DNA from: Acholoe squamosa
Lineage: Eukaryota > Annelida > Polychaeta > Phyllodocida > Polynoidae
Direction of reading: 5' to 3'
Length of the DNA stretch: 64,000 nucleotides
NCBI GenBank assembly: GCA_949317995.1
Contig: OX439042.1
Location: 14,797,174-14,861,173, forward strand
This document shows positions 1-12,600 of this stretch, piece by piece. Numbering within the stretch: position 1 is the first letter of the stretch; each line of letters starts with the position of its first letter. The notes under the pieces are model-generated. The model searched no databases and was not told the origin of the DNA. It saw only the letters and a program-made list of their open reading frames with translations. Both the position numbers and the translations under genes were made by a program.

Positions 1-1940
1 TGGACACAAAGGTGAAATATTCAGAAAGTGCTTGAGCGACTGTATGAGAGAGCGAGGGAGGATTGCGGGTAAATGACTGGGAAGGACATTTTCATATCCT
101 GAGCCACTTTTTGCTAGCCTTGGTATAGAGAATGCTACATGGGACGTCAGACGTGATATTCTAGTGTGAAGACGCTTTGGCGGTGAAATAAAGTGATTTA
201 TTGATGATAGGTATATGTGGGCATGTCTGTTTGTATTGCCGAATGATGGGGCACGGGGGAGGGGGGGGGGAGACACTAGGATGAACCCGGAATGAACTTT
301 TTGTGTGGATATTTATTTTCTGATCCCTTGTTCTGTTGGTACAGCGGGCCTGTGGCTCCGACAACGCTCGCTCACATTGGTCATAGCTTCATGTACAATA
401 TACCAATATACCACACATCAGCACAGTGCAGGGAGGGGGGTGTCTAGCTATTTCTTTTTAACCTTGCGGGACTGTAAGCCATATCAACTACACCATATTT
501 GTGATTTTGTTTTTAATGAATGGCTGTTGCTCCAACTGATGTAGAGGGTTTCTTAGTGTTATTAGGGCCAACGCAGGTGGAGTCAAATTGTTGGTTTTTC
601 TAAAGAAAAATGATTTCGTATTGTTTATAACATCAATAAACTTGTACATGTGGCACCAGCCCAGTCTTGCTATAAACCCGAACAAAATTTGTATGATGTA
701 TCTTCATTTGTTTCTATGACAGAATTATCAGGGACATACGAACAGCCAGGGTCGTAATCACCAATATATTAATAGTTGACATTGTAGAGGTCATTGGATG
801 TTGCATACCTTTCCGCTCAAACACAGCACAGAGAGACACTCATCTTGGGAATCAATATCTTTGTATCATATTATATCAAGACCCTGAATATTCAATGGAG
901 ACACTTGGGTGTCAGAGGTAGTGGCCAGGCAGTCTAACTTATTGGATTTAGGAAACTTGAACCCAGTATGTTATTCTGGAGTTTTTCTGGCATCTTTGTT
1001 TTTTGCTTTAACATTTTTACTTTTTAATACGAATTATTTCTGTATAATAGGTATTCAAAGAAATTGAATTCAATTAGATCCTCAATCTGTTAAGAATTGA
1101 AGTTTATTGGACAAAATATGGGAGGAATCAATTGAAGTAAATTACCATGGCGTTTGGTCGTAAGGTCGATTTGATTTTCAATAGAATTTGAAATTGTGGT
1201 CCCACCAAAATGAACGATTGCTTTCCTCGTTTTTGGTTTAGCTGATTTGGGTAGGGAGTAATTGACGGCTTGCATGAAATCTCAAATTGGCTATAGCTTG
1301 TAATGAAAATGATATTGAATCTCTTTCAAATACATCAAGCTATTTTTTTATTATTATTTGATTGCGCAGGGATTAGTTTGAATAGTTCAAAACTAGTCAA
1401 AACCCTGCATGAGCTAAGAGGAGTGGTAGTGAAAATAACAGATCTCCAGGGGTTGTAAAATTGTAGTGGAAAAGCCAATGATGAAAGAAATTCATAATAC
1501 AATAATAGAAAATCTTGTCATAAATGACTACTACGAAGGGCGAGATATGTCATGGAACGTTAAATCAACTGACTTTAAAGAATTCATTCTCATTTTACAA
1601 ACTGATCATTTTTGTCATGCCTTATGTGATGCTGTATTAAACCAACATCTGGCAAACCATAATCACAGTTGTTTGGTCTTCATTCTCCCTATTTAACACA
1701 AAATGACCTATCAGGATAGTAGTACAGAAGCCACTGTTGCGCTGCCCTTTTACAATACAATCCTGTTTCATCATCTCTGACCTCGTTAGCCACTCTTTGA
1801 TACCCTTTTCTCCCATCCCAAACAACATTTACCCTATCGTGCGATTCAGTAGTGTGGTACAATCTCTATAATATTATTTTTCTTCTGATGAATGGGCTCT
1901 GTTAGCCATCCCAAGTACGCCATGGAGTGAATTGTGTGAA
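1..1940. other. Intergenic, no gene seen
   Basis: No coding exon, RNA gene or clear repeat family could be supported. The open frames here are short, lack recognisable domains and sit in AT-rich sequence. A G homopolymer run lies near 257-271. Confidence 0.6.
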
Positions 1941-1944
1941 ACAT

Positions 1945-3700
1945 TTTTGGGAGGGTAGAACAAATAGTGGGATCTGGGTGAGACCTGGAAGAAACCTAGG
2001 GTGGGACCTGGATGAAACCTATGTTGGGACCTGAGTGAAACATGCTGAGACCTGGATGTACCAAATTGAAATCTGTGGGAGAGACCTTGGAGAATATGGT
2101 GAACCCTGGGTGAAGTTTGATAGAGGGATCTCGGTAGATCCTATGGCAGGACTGGCACCTCTGATAGAACTTTCCTCAAACCTGTGAAGGGACCTGGATG
2201 AGACCTCTGGCAAACTTCCCTGAACACTTTTGGAACCAGGATGATACCATTGTAGGAAACTGGGTAGAACAAATAGTGATAAATGGTTGAAGCCTATGGT
2301 GGGATCTGGTAGAAACCTCCAGTGTGTCTAAGAGAAACCTTTGCTGGGACCTTGGTGAAACCTATAGATAGACCAGTGTGAAACCTAAGCTGGTATATGG
2401 ATGCAACATACCTGCAAACTCCTCAGCTTTTTAAAGATCCACCAGGGTCATTCTTGTGATTCATCAAGATCCAGTGAGATCTCATTTTAACCTTTATATG
2501 GGGGGGGGGGTCTTAGTAAAATTCTAAACTGAGGGTAACAGACACCTTCAAATGCGACTGAAATACAGATACTTTTGGCCTCTAAATTCACCAAATTTCT
2601 TGGGCCCCTGGGGGGACACCCCTCCCCCCAGACCCCCCAATATTCACATTCTCCTCCCTCTTTTCCCCCAAAAAAATTGGGTTTTGCCGGCTCAGTCTTT
2701 TTTCTCGCCTGCAGTTTGCGGGTAAGATGTAACCTATGGATAGATCTGGATAAAACCTATGGATGGACCTGGGTGAAACCTATAGTGGGACCTTGATAAA
2801 AATCTATGCTTGGACCTGGATAAAATGTATGGATACACCCCGCTGAGAACTATGGGCAAAACCTATTGTGGGATATGGGTGAAAACTAGGGTGGGACCTA
2901 GTGAAACATAGGTTGGGACCTTGATGAAATGTCTGCTGGGACCTGGGTGAAACATCGATGGACCTGGGTGAAACCCAAGCCCCAAAAAAAAAAAAAACAT
3001 GCCACCTTTCCTAACTTAAGGAATTTCGAACTTTTGGTTTTCATTTCTATGGGTATTTCCTATTGGAAATAAAGAAAATAAGGAGGATTTCCGAATTTTT
3101 GCTGATCAATTAGTGGCCTCCCTGAAAAAACAACATAGATTTGCGGTAACATGCTCAAGAAAGGTGTATTTTTTGGTGTCCAATGGCTCATGTAGTCATA
3201 CATTGAGAAGGTCAGAAAAAAATATCTTCAAAAATTTGGTCAGGTGACCGAATTCTTCGTTTGCCCTATAGTGGGACCTGGGAACCTAGAGTAGAACCCG
3301 AGTGAAACCTATGGAGGGACATGAGTGAAACATGGAGGAACAGCTTTTGGACCTGGATTGTCTCAATATAAGGACCTGGGAAGAACTCAAGGTATGATCT
3401 GGGTGAAAAGTATGGAGGGAAATAGGTGAAGCCTAATGAGGGAGGGACCTCAACAAAACCAGTGAAGCAACCTCAGTGAAACCTGAGTATTGTGGGACCT
3501 TGGTGAAACCTATGCTAGGGCCTGGGTGGAACCATGGAGAAACCTGTGGAGATTCTGGGGTGAAACCCATAAAGGGAAAAACCTGTAGAGGAACCTGGTT
3601 GAAACCTATGAAGGGACCTGAGAGAAATATATGGAGGGACATTTTTAGGACCTGGATGATACATGTTTGGACCATGGTGAAGCCTATAGTTCACAGCTCA
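1945..3700. repeat. Degenerate GGGACCTGG minisatellite
   Basis: A short unit of the form gGGACCTGGgTGAAACCTAtg recurs dozens of times with variable spacing (roughly 20-30 bp) in three blocks, about 1950-2420, 2710-2980 and 3260-3690. The copies are strongly diverged, so the array is old. Unrelated repeat sequence (a C-rich stretch, and an A-rich element at about 2985-3140) interrupts it. Open frames across it simply read through the repeat and are not genes. Confidence 0.75.
2985..3140 (+). repeat. Dispersed repeat, inverted copy at 19.04-19.18 kb
   Basis: The stretch with GGTATTTCCTATTGGAAAT and AAGGAGGATTTCCGAATTTT matches, in reverse complement and imperfectly, about 19040-19180 in a PCF11 intron. 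The two copies show an interspersed element of unknown class, about 140 bp long. No TSD was found. Confidence 0.55.
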
Positions 3701-3795
3701 CACAGCAGGGTTTTAAAGTAGTTTTCTTATCATAGGATCCATAGAATCTATATCCTATTCAAATATCGTATTCAACATAATCGCCTAGGGCACTT

Positions 3796-4053
3796 AGGGA
3801 GTGATCATATTTTACCAACACCTCCAGGGTGGTGGTTTCTGGGGCGAGTGTAAAAAAAAATTCAGACCCTTCTAGGGGGGAGGGGGAAACAAATTCCACA
3901 CTTTCTTAGTTAAATAGCCCGCACATTGCTATAGCACAAAGGGGAGGGGCGAAAAATTTCTGACCCCTCCAAGGGGAGGGCCAAAAACATTTTGATGTGG
4001 CCGCCTGAAAATCCACCACCCCTCCCCTGTTGTTTAAAAAATGACCACTCCCT
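3796..4053. mobile_element. MITE family B, copy 1
   Basis: The element starts AGGGAGTGATCAT and ends in the inverted form ATGACCACTCCCT. The interior is G/C-run-rich with no coding capacity. It belongs to a family with three more copies in this window (4682, 21753 and 22360). This is the most diverged copy. The superfamily cannot be assigned from the ends alone. Confidence 0.7.
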
Positions 4054-4457
4054 TAGAAAGCCATATTAACGAGTCAAGTAGTACCATTTCCCATATCTCC
4101 ATTATCTACTTGAATCGTTTCTTAGAGGGGGCTTTTAGAGGGGGCCTGAAACAAAAAAAAAATCATATCTCGGTTAATTCCCAATCTATGTCCATGAAAT
4201 CTTTTTGGGGGGATAATCAGAAATGTGTCAAATTTCTTTTCAGCAAGTTGATTCAACATTCAGTAGAGGGCATTATAAAACGGCAGGCAGTGCTGTGCTG
4301 CATGATAGAAGTGACGTTGAGTGCATTATAGGAGTACAGTGCATGGTTGAGCAAGGTCACCATAGCTGTAAACCAGTCATGTACCCTTAATTGGTCTAGA
4401 TATGCCGTGATTGGGTACTTGATTGATTGTAATGAAATGTACAACATTTTATAAAGA

Positions 4458-4576
4458 CAATAGACAACTCCTTCTTCACATCTTGACTGACTGTTGTCCT
4501 ATAATGCACTCAGATGCATTTGTGCATTATATGACAACAGACAGTCTCGATGTGAAGAAGATCGTTGTCTATTCTC
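4458..4576. repeat. Near-perfect palindrome, about 52-bp arms
   Basis: AATAGACAACTCCTTCTTCA on the left pairs with TGAAGAAGATCGTTGTCTATT on the right, and the pairing continues inward through TGTTGTCCTATAATGCAC and GTGCATTATATGACAACA to a loop of about 14 bases. A small foldback element or MITE is likely. The transcript of either strand would form a long hairpin. Confidence 0.7.
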
Positions 4577-4681
4577 TAAATAACGTGCATTTCCCAACAG
4601 TAGACTGTTTGGTCTTTGAATGATTAGTCATTATTTTGGAATCAGACTTTTCCTTTTCCCCTCAGAATTCAACTGGACGTA

Positions 4682-5016
4682 AGGGAGTGATCATTTTTTA
4701 ACAACAGGGGGGGGGGGGGGGGCTGGTGGGTTTGAGGGGGGGGTTAGAATTTTTTCAACCCCTTGACCGGGGGGGTCAGAATTTTTCAACACCTCTGATG
4801 GGGGGGTCAAAATAATTTCATCTGTTTTCAGTGGGAAACCCACACGTGTTACTATAGGCTAAAAGGGGACGTTCGCGCGTTATTTTTGTCCCTTATAGGG
4901 GGGGCCAAAAATTTTTTTACCCCCTCTAGAGGGGGGGGGGGCGAAATTTTTTTCACACGTCCGCACGCAAACCCACCTGCCCCCCCCCCCCCGTTGTTAA
5001 AAAATGATCACTCCCT
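4682..5016. mobile_element. MITE family B, copy 2
   Basis: The termini AGGGAGTGATCATTTTTTAA and TTAAAAAATGATCACTCCCT are perfect inverted repeats. Long G and C runs lie just inside each end. There is no coding capacity. It closely resembles copies 3 and 4 in the PCF11 introns. Confidence 0.8.
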
Positions 5017-5018
5017 AA

Positions 5019-5240
5019 TATGGTAGTGGTTAGAGCATTTGACTCACAATGAGGGGACCCTGAGTTCAAATCTTTAAGGCTGTCATCTACCACAGTACAG
5101 AAGGCATTTGATGTTTTATCAAAGTGCTGAAGGTTGTTTATAGCCACACTATTAAAAAGGTGAGATTGACCAGGACAGAAACTAATAGCCTTCAGATTAC
5201 AAGTCACACATCTTACCAATAGGCCATGAAGGCTGCTTCT
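5019..5240 (+). mobile_element. tRNA-like SINE remnant
   Basis: TAGTGGTTAGAGC (A-box-like) is followed about 30 nt later by GAGTTCAAATC (B-box-like), the internal RNA polymerase III promoter layout of a tRNA. The opposite end, read on the minus strand, has another tRNA-like start (GGCCTATTGGTAAGATG). A complete cloverleaf cannot be folded by eye, so a tRNA-derived SINE or tRNA pseudogene is more likely than a working tRNA gene. Confidence 0.4.
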
Positions 5241-7790
5241 CTTGTAGGCATATCAAAGTTGATACTAAAAGCCATATACAGCAGTGCCTGTCATGCTGTA
5301 CCTCCCTCTGGTGTCTACATCTATCAACAGGCACTACTTCAGGACCCCTTCCCATCAGACATAGGGCAGAAGACCAGAGTCTAGGACGCTGGTACTGAAC
5401 TCTGGGACCAGTTTGGCTAATAGTCTCAAACAGACCCAAGTGGGTCTTACCAACCCTACTCTGCACGGCTGTGATTGGTCAGTTTTTCTGATGGATGGAT
5501 GGATGGGACTAGGGGTCGAAAACACACATTCAATGTTTCATAGATGTACATATAGGCCCGGGACCCTCAACTCGACTCGTTGTTTTTTGGATTCCAGGCC
5601 CATTACCATGCACTATACAAAATGTAGCACAACACCTTGTTCATGTCACTCCAGTATTTTTAACTGACTCTAAAGTGAGGGTTTTTTCGTCAAATATGGT
5701 AGGCTTATCTGCTATGAGGAGATATTTACGATTTAAGATTTACGATTTAAGATGATCGTCTTAGGACATGAAGTGATGTCAAGAAAGACAAACTCGCTTC
5801 ATTATGATTGCACATTTTATTCAAGTCGACAGAAATCACAGTCAGTATTCAAAGTCTGTATTGGTTGCATTATATAGCGTATCTGAAAGTGATCCTAGGG
5901 AGCTCTTACAGCCAATGCCTCATTGAACAGAAAGGAAAACTGAATTATACACCAGAAATAAAACTGGGCTGACCATTACATGATCCGGTTTGCAACCAGA
6001 AAGAACCTTTGTCTTCCTATTTATCAAGTTCTTTTTAAGTTGTCATTTTTTTATTTATTTTTTTTTGTATTTACACAAAAAAAGCAATACTGGTACTTCA
6101 AATCAACCCTCTATTTCAATTCATTATACTAGAAGGACATAATTGTAAGAATAACGTAATAACCATGAAGTCAGTCTGTAACCTGTCGACATTTGCCATC
6201 TTGTAACATAGCTGCCATGTTAATCAACATGTAGTGAACCAGTGAATGGTAACTAATAGTAACAGAATCCCTGCTTTAGCATCACGACTTGGTAATAAAA
6301 AAAAAAAATTCATGACCCCTTTAAGGGAAGTATGTAACGCCTTAATGTATTTGTGTCATTTACTCATCATGATGCAAGAATGCAGCAACGCTAAGGAACT
6401 AATGATGTCGCTTTTACGCATCATGCTGACCCGGGAGGTTTGATACACTCTGAGTGAATCGACACAATGCATCAAAATGCTGGCAAGTTGCTCGCTGGGG
6501 CTGCATTGATGGGTATTCTGGATTATAACAACGAATGGGCACTTTGATGTGCAGCCCCATCTTTGAATGAACGGTCAGTCACTTAAAACACAATATTATC
6601 AAGTGATACGTTAACAGCTGTGGAATTCAAATTCCCTCTGGGCAGGAAGTGTTGCAATCAACAGGCTAACTGCAGAACTGTTATCTCCCAGTGGGAAAAG
6701 CATACACCAAAGTTAATTATATATAATGAAAATTTGTTAAGAAAAAGGTGAACTAATATGAAATCCCTGAATAATATCCATATCGAAGTATTTTCCTAAG
6801 CAGTGTCAATGTTCTTTAAGCTCATGTGGGCTTTTGTCCTTATGTAGAATAAATACCGGCACCTCTAGTTGTTAGGACTTTAAAATGACAAAAACAAGTA
6901 TACAGGAACACACAATCGACCAAAATAGTAAAGTGTCTTTACACAAAAGCAGATTTCTACCCTGTACATATACAATGGGTTGCCCATGACATACAGTAAA
7001 CTTTTCCCCCTGAATACTCGATAATACATATACCCGGTACGTCCTGTAGGCTGTACAATGTCCGATTTCCTTATTTTCACCTGAATATCTTTGGTTACGT
7101 TTGGAAGATAAATATAGCTCTCAACTAAATGAAATGACAAGAAAGCTGAGGTATAAAATCCTGTTAGCTACCAGGGACATGTCAATTTTTCTTTTCAAAA
7201 CCTGGTTAAATACTATTAAACCTCTATGGATACCATTTGTAATCATGATACACCGATGCAGTGATGGCAAGTAATGCACTGGCAATGTGTTGGTGCATCA
7301 TGCTGACCCTTCAAGACTGCATCAACCCAGTACGATGAGAATGATGTGCAAATACTATACCGCCCTGAATAATGCATCATGCACCTTCTCCAGCTTGGGT
7401 CCCACGGGCATATTTGGGAGCTGCCCCTATTCGTGGGGGATTTATAAGTTCATCATGCCTGGACTCAGGATGCCTTTTAATATGGTTTAAAGATTATATC
7501 CCTATTGTCATCAGAGGCATCTTCACATGTGATGCCATGGAATTTATGTAGCTACAAATGGCTAAGGCCCATTTTGGACACATCCTGTAGCATTCTTCTC
7601 GATCCTGGGTACATGTATTTCAACAGCCAAACAACTACTCTTTTCAAGTAGGGGCTATGTAGATTGTACTTAGAACTAACAAATATTTATGCAGGTTATA
7701 AAACATACAGATTTGTCTACATGTATTTGAGCAGAGGTAATTGGATCTTGACACTCGGATCAATTTTCCTGTTATCAGGTATCACAGAAT
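5241..7790. other. Intergenic, no gene seen
   Basis: No domain-bearing frame was found. Short direct repeats (ACGATTTAAG twice near 5727-5750) and catGATGCA-type inverted repeats near 6365-6540 and 7245-7310 are present. The latter resemble a better-preserved inverted repeat at 59.99-60.18 kb. Confidence 0.5.
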
Positions 7791-7793
7791 ATA

Positions 7794-8484
7794 CCGTAAT
7801 CTCCCGCGTAGAAGGCGCGTCTTCTACGCCAAACAAAATGCTGCTGGGTCTTATACGCGGGAGGTAAATTGCCTTGAGTTTGGGGTGCGCCTTATACGCG
7901 GGGTTTTCCAACATCTCATTTGGGAAAATGCGCCGATGACAGCTTGAACTCATAGCGCCAGCACCGCGGCAGACCTGGAGGTGTCGACGCGCTCGCCGGG
8001 GATAAGGCCCACCATACGCCGATGACAGCTTGAACTCATAGAGCCTGCACCGCGGCAGACCGGGAGGTGTCGACGGGCGCTCGGCGGGTTTGACGCCGAC
8101 CATGTGCCGGTGACAGCTTGAACTCATAGCGCCAAGCGCGGCAGCGGAGTACAGGCGCTCGGCGGGTTTGACGCCGACCGTGTGCCGATGACAGCTTGAA
8201 CTCATGGCGCCAAGCGCGGCAGCCCGGTCGCTGTATAGATTTGCTCGGCGGGTTTGACGCCGACCGTGTGCCGATGACAGCTTGAACTCATATAGCGGGG
8301 TGGGGAGGGGGGGCGCCTTCTACGCGAAACAGCCCCCCTGTGAGTTGGGGGGGCGCCTTATACGCGGGTTTTTCCAGAAATCGATCCAGAGGAGGTACGT
8401 GCGCCTTCTACGTGAAAAGGCCTTCTCTGAGTTGGGGGTGCGCCTTCTACGCGAGCTGCGCCTTCTACGCGGGAGATTACGGTA
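7794..8484. mobile_element. MITE family A, copy 1, expanded
   Basis: The ends TACCGTAATCTCCCGCGTA and TACGCGGGAGATTACGGTA are inverted repeats, read here as a TA target site plus CCGTAATCTCCC termini. Subterminal blocks of the CGCCTTATACGCGGG type repeat in both halves. The centre is filled by a GC-rich minisatellite (separate entry). At about 690 bp it is nearly three times the length of copies 2-4. There is no transposase frame, so it is non-autonomous. TA flanking fits a Tc1/mariner/pogo-like mechanism, which is inference. Confidence 0.75.
7932..8296. repeat. 78-88 bp minisatellite inside a MITE
   Basis: Units start with GCC(G)ATGACAGCTTGAACTCAT at 7932, 8018, 8106, 8184 and 8270 (partial). 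Unit lengths are 86, 88, 78 and 86 bp. Later units share GCTCGGCGGGTTTGACGCCGACC. A 162-aa minus-strand frame through the array encodes only the repeated unit and is not treated as a gene. Confidence 0.85.
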
Positions 8485-8489
8485 AGTTG

Positions 8490-9223
8490 TCTTCGTATAG
8501 CCTCAAACTATAAGAGATATTGATAATTCATATTACATAGCGATAATCTTCCTTTTCAAGATGAAAATAGTAGAAACATTTTTTTTTACAGTGCATACAT
8601 TTACATTACTACCATAAACCCTGACATAGAATGTGCGACTTATCCGTGGCCAGACAGATGTTTTGCCGGCTATAGCCGGTGTGCGGTGGGTTTTCATGTT
8701 GACTGAGGCTAGGTTTTATATAAGGGTACTGAACCTTCACAAACCAATCTCCATGTGCATCTTAAATCTTATCTCTGGGCTCAGGATGCACCTAATGCAC
8801 AATACATACCTTATACATGAGGATTTATGGTATGTGTTTTATAGCTGGGTTCCCTGTACATATTTCTCATACTGCATTGGCAGAACTGTTAATTTATACA
8901 CTCATTTAAAACTCCATATAGAACAGTGGGTTGGTTACACCTCTCACTGATATTGAACTATATATACACATATACAACCCTGGTGAAATAATACTTCTTT
9001 ATATTAATGGCGAAGTACTGAAGTAGTAAAGCACGTGTGTACATCCATAACCTACCATCCATACAAACATCCAAAACCTGAAGAACATGTCTTACTAATA
9101 ATAAGACTTCATTATTATATAAGAATATATGACAACAGTAATGATGATGATTATGAGGTTTGTGTGAGAATATGATGAAGTGATTAGTATAAAACTATAT
9201 TAGACATCTGTTATCATTTAAGG
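8490..9223. other. PCF11 3' flank / 3' UTR region
   Basis: This AT-rich sequence lies immediately downstream of the PCF11 stop codon on the minus strand. It must contain the PCF11 3' UTR and poly(A) site, but no clear AATAAA could be chosen with confidence. No other gene is seen. Confidence 0.45.
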
Positions 9224-9610
9224 TCAGCTCCCTGTGCCAACTGTTGTGATTTTGTTTGTCGTTTCATTATCCCCGTTCTTCTCCGCAGGCGCAGGTTCAG
9301 TCTTTACAACCGGTGCTACGACCACAGGTTCGACATCATGAGATTCCACTGATGGAGGTTGTGTGTCCGGTGTGGGTTCAGTTTTTACTGCGACTGTTGG
9401 CGCAGCTGTCGTTTCGACTTTAACCTCTGGTTTTACATCACTGACTGCAGTGGCGGCAGCAGTGCCAGTGCCTGCAGTGTCGGTAGCAGTACTAGCCGGA
9501 CTACCACCAGTCAGCATGGAGAGGAAGGCTAATGGGTTACTCACCGGGTCTGCATTGACCTCGGCAGCTTCTGGGGTCGGGGTCTCCAGCATGGAGCTCT
9601 CCATCATTGA
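9224..9610 (-). CDS. PCF11: PCF11 exon 14 (C terminus)
   Basis: The exon holds 128 codons and TGA. The acceptor is CACTTCCAG|TCAATG. The product is low complexity (Thr/Val/Pro with repeated VKTEP and VKVE motifs). The KTEP motifs resemble sumoylation sites, which is inference. Confidence 0.88.
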   Translation of the reverse strand, partial: SMMESSMLETPTPEAAEVNADPVSNPLAFLSMLTGGSPASTATDTAGTGTAAATAVSDVKPEVKVETTAAPTVAVKTEPTPDTQPPSVESHDVEPVVVAPVVKTEPAPAEKNGDNETTNKITTVGTGS

Positions 9611-12600
9611 CTGGAAGTGTAAAAGTGATTGAGTGAGGACTTCATGTGAATTATTTGTTCCACAAGTTACAATCAAATTCTATTGCTGGCGAGGCAGGAG
9701 CTACAGTGTCATCAGGCTATGGAATTTAGTTCTAATCTATGAATTCCAAGCTTTTTGAAGATATTGAGAAGCCATAAGTCACAAGAAAAGACCGCTCCCA
9801 TATGGTAATTCATTTTCTTAGCGGAATTTTGCATTTCCGCAGAGTTTTCACACTCCTGATAAATCTGTCATTGTTAGAGTGAACACTCACCTCGTTAACA
9901 TCCTCGTAACATGCGGGGTGGTACGTCTTGTCGCCTACGCGGATCGCATCACGCAGACACCACTCCTCTGTGTCCTCATCAAAGAAGTTCTCAAACTGCT
10001 CTCCACACATCTCACACACCTAAAGGGCAAAAGAACATAGAAATAAAACCATAGTGTTGTAGATTTTAATAGAATAGTAGAGAATAGACCTGTGAGACAT
10101 AGCGCGGCAACTTGTAATCCTGTGTCTAGTGATAGAATAATAGGAAAGCTAACTTCAAAGGCAATTAAAGGTTGTACCATCTGGCTCACCCTGTAACTCT
10201 TGTGCTGCCTTGTACTACTAGGTCTACTACCGAGAAGTTCTGCCTGCCCATAGATGACCACTACAAATGGTAGAGGTGGGCATGTTCAATGACCCAGAAC
10301 CATATGCACCAAGGACCCCAGAATGACTAGGGTTGTGTGTGGCAGTCTTACCAACCCCAACAGCATACAGCTGGTCACAACCCCCTCCCCACCAAACTGG
10401 TAACCCCCTCCCCTCTGTAGACAGGGTACACCAAGTTTAGCATTTGTCTCTCCATAGAGATTTATAGAGATTCTAAACAGTAAATATCTTCTTCAAATAC
10501 AGAATATATGATCCAAATGTACCATAACCCCGTGAGATGAAACCTTTAGTACATATATACAGCAATTTCAGACCACAGAATTATCAGATAAAGCCTACAG
10601 AGATGTATTGGTGAATCTTAATTTTGTCTTATGCTAATCTAATCATGAAACCCAAACTAAACATATATCACAAAAACAAGTTATCTACCATTAGTACATA
10701 CATATGCTGATAACAATGCCTCAATATTGTGCCAAAATAGTCCATAGGAGAAGAACAGTGAACGAAAATAGAAATCAGGGCTCCCCTATCCCTTACACCG
10801 TGGCGACTCTGAACCATTGACTAGTCTACAAGTCTCACTAGTAGGACTTATTCTTGGTGCGTACCACTAATGTATGTCAGAGGAAGCAAAGATTCTCACA
10901 CGTATGCCATGGCTATTGCGAGAAACAGAGGGCAGGGAGGTCTGGGCCTTTCTCGGCTTTCACCGTCCCTATGACACAAAGGCCCAGGGAGGTACCAGTA
11001 TATAGAAAACTCAATCAAACCCCAAGGGGAAATCCCCAAAGTCAAGGTTTACTTATATGTAAGAATGTGGCTTAAACTTAAGATTTTATAGGAAGTAATG
11101 AAGATGTTGATATTTAACAGTATACTCACATCTTCACTAGCGTTGCCAGTGGCTGCGGGACATGAGATTGGGGCAGCAGGCATCTGCATGGCGCCAGTGC
11201 TGCCAGGGAGGGCCTGGGTCTGTAACAACCTCTCAAAGTACATGCTGTGTGCACGCTCCTCCAGGTCTCCTACCTCCTCAAACTGGATCCATTCCTGTAA
11301 GATAAAGAGCAACACAAGGCTTCAATATTTAGTCTTAACCTGTAATGATAGCATTACTCTGAGACTGTATTTCAGGTAGAAGAGAAATATATAGCTGGTA
11401 AATAAGTGCAATGAATCCTCCTGTGTGAGTCGGTCTGGATACACTACAAAGGAAGGAGCTTGCCAAAAATGAGCTTCTCTAAGTGTCTCGCTCATGATAA
11501 TGAGCGGCTTATAAAGTTACTGGTAAATATCCCAGGCAGCGCAAAGAGGCATCCCAAATAGATGACCCCCCCCCCCATCTTTTAAGGGTCTCCCTCCCTC
11601 CTTTAAGTAATCCTAGACTACCTCTCCTTCATGATGTCCTATCCTTTCCCAATATGTTAGTGCAGGAAATAATACATTAAACTTGAGACAATCTAAACTT
11701 TACTCTAAAAAACAATTGGTGCATATATGCCAAGTAAGTACAAAATACTTACATTGGTGGTGTAGTACCACTGCCTGAACTTGGCCACCTTGACGCCATC
11801 CTTGTCACGCCTGTTTTGCCTGAAGTGCCAGTCAAGATGCTCTCTGTACTTGTCCATGTCCTCTGTGACAAACCTCACCCCACATGACGAACACTGGATG
11901 CCCCCGTACATACGCTGTATCACTGTCTGGTGACGTCTGTAAGTGAAAAAGTCGGGGCTCAGTTACATGCATCAAATATTGACAAAAAAATTAATTACAG
12001 AAGCATGACTGATCCGTACATGTTATGATACATATAGAAGCTTTAACCAAATTCTGTTTTTTCTTTGTTAAGCAAAAACAGTGATAAATTGAGTGAGTGA
12101 TTAAAATTTCCTTAAAGCCATTCGGACAGCTCAGGTCTTATTCGTGGCAGGGGAATTTGATAACTTGGATATTAAATTTAAACTCTAGTGTAAACTTACA
12201 CTTTCATCTTGTCTACATTGAATTCTGTCATGTCAGGCACCTCCGGTAATTTCTCCTTTGGCTTGGGTTTTGGAGGTTCAGCCTTCTCTGCTACCTTTGT
12301 CTCACCATTCTGAATTGGAAAGGGCATTGTTAGTTTCAAGTTTTCAATCATCTCACTTCTCTATGGGACCTATGTAACACTTTCACAGCACATCGTCGCC
12401 TCTGCCAGAGCTTCTGATTCATTTATTATTTTCATCAATACCTTAGAAATTCAACTTTACCTCTAAATACGGAAAAGCAGTAGAACCTGAACGGACTATT
12501 ACTTCTTCATATGGTGCATATCGAATATCTAGCATCATCTTACAGAAATTGATTGCAAAAGACGCATTGGTGTACAAGGCACACCCCGACTTCTAAAGAA

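Noticed and set aside
5019-5090. Functional tRNA gene
   Set aside because: A- and B-box-like words are present, but no complete acceptor stem or cloverleaf can be paired by eye. It is treated as a tRNA-derived SINE remnant.
7717-8205. 162-aa minus-strand open frame
   Set aside because: It reads through the GC-rich minisatellite in a MITE. The peptide is just the repeated unit.
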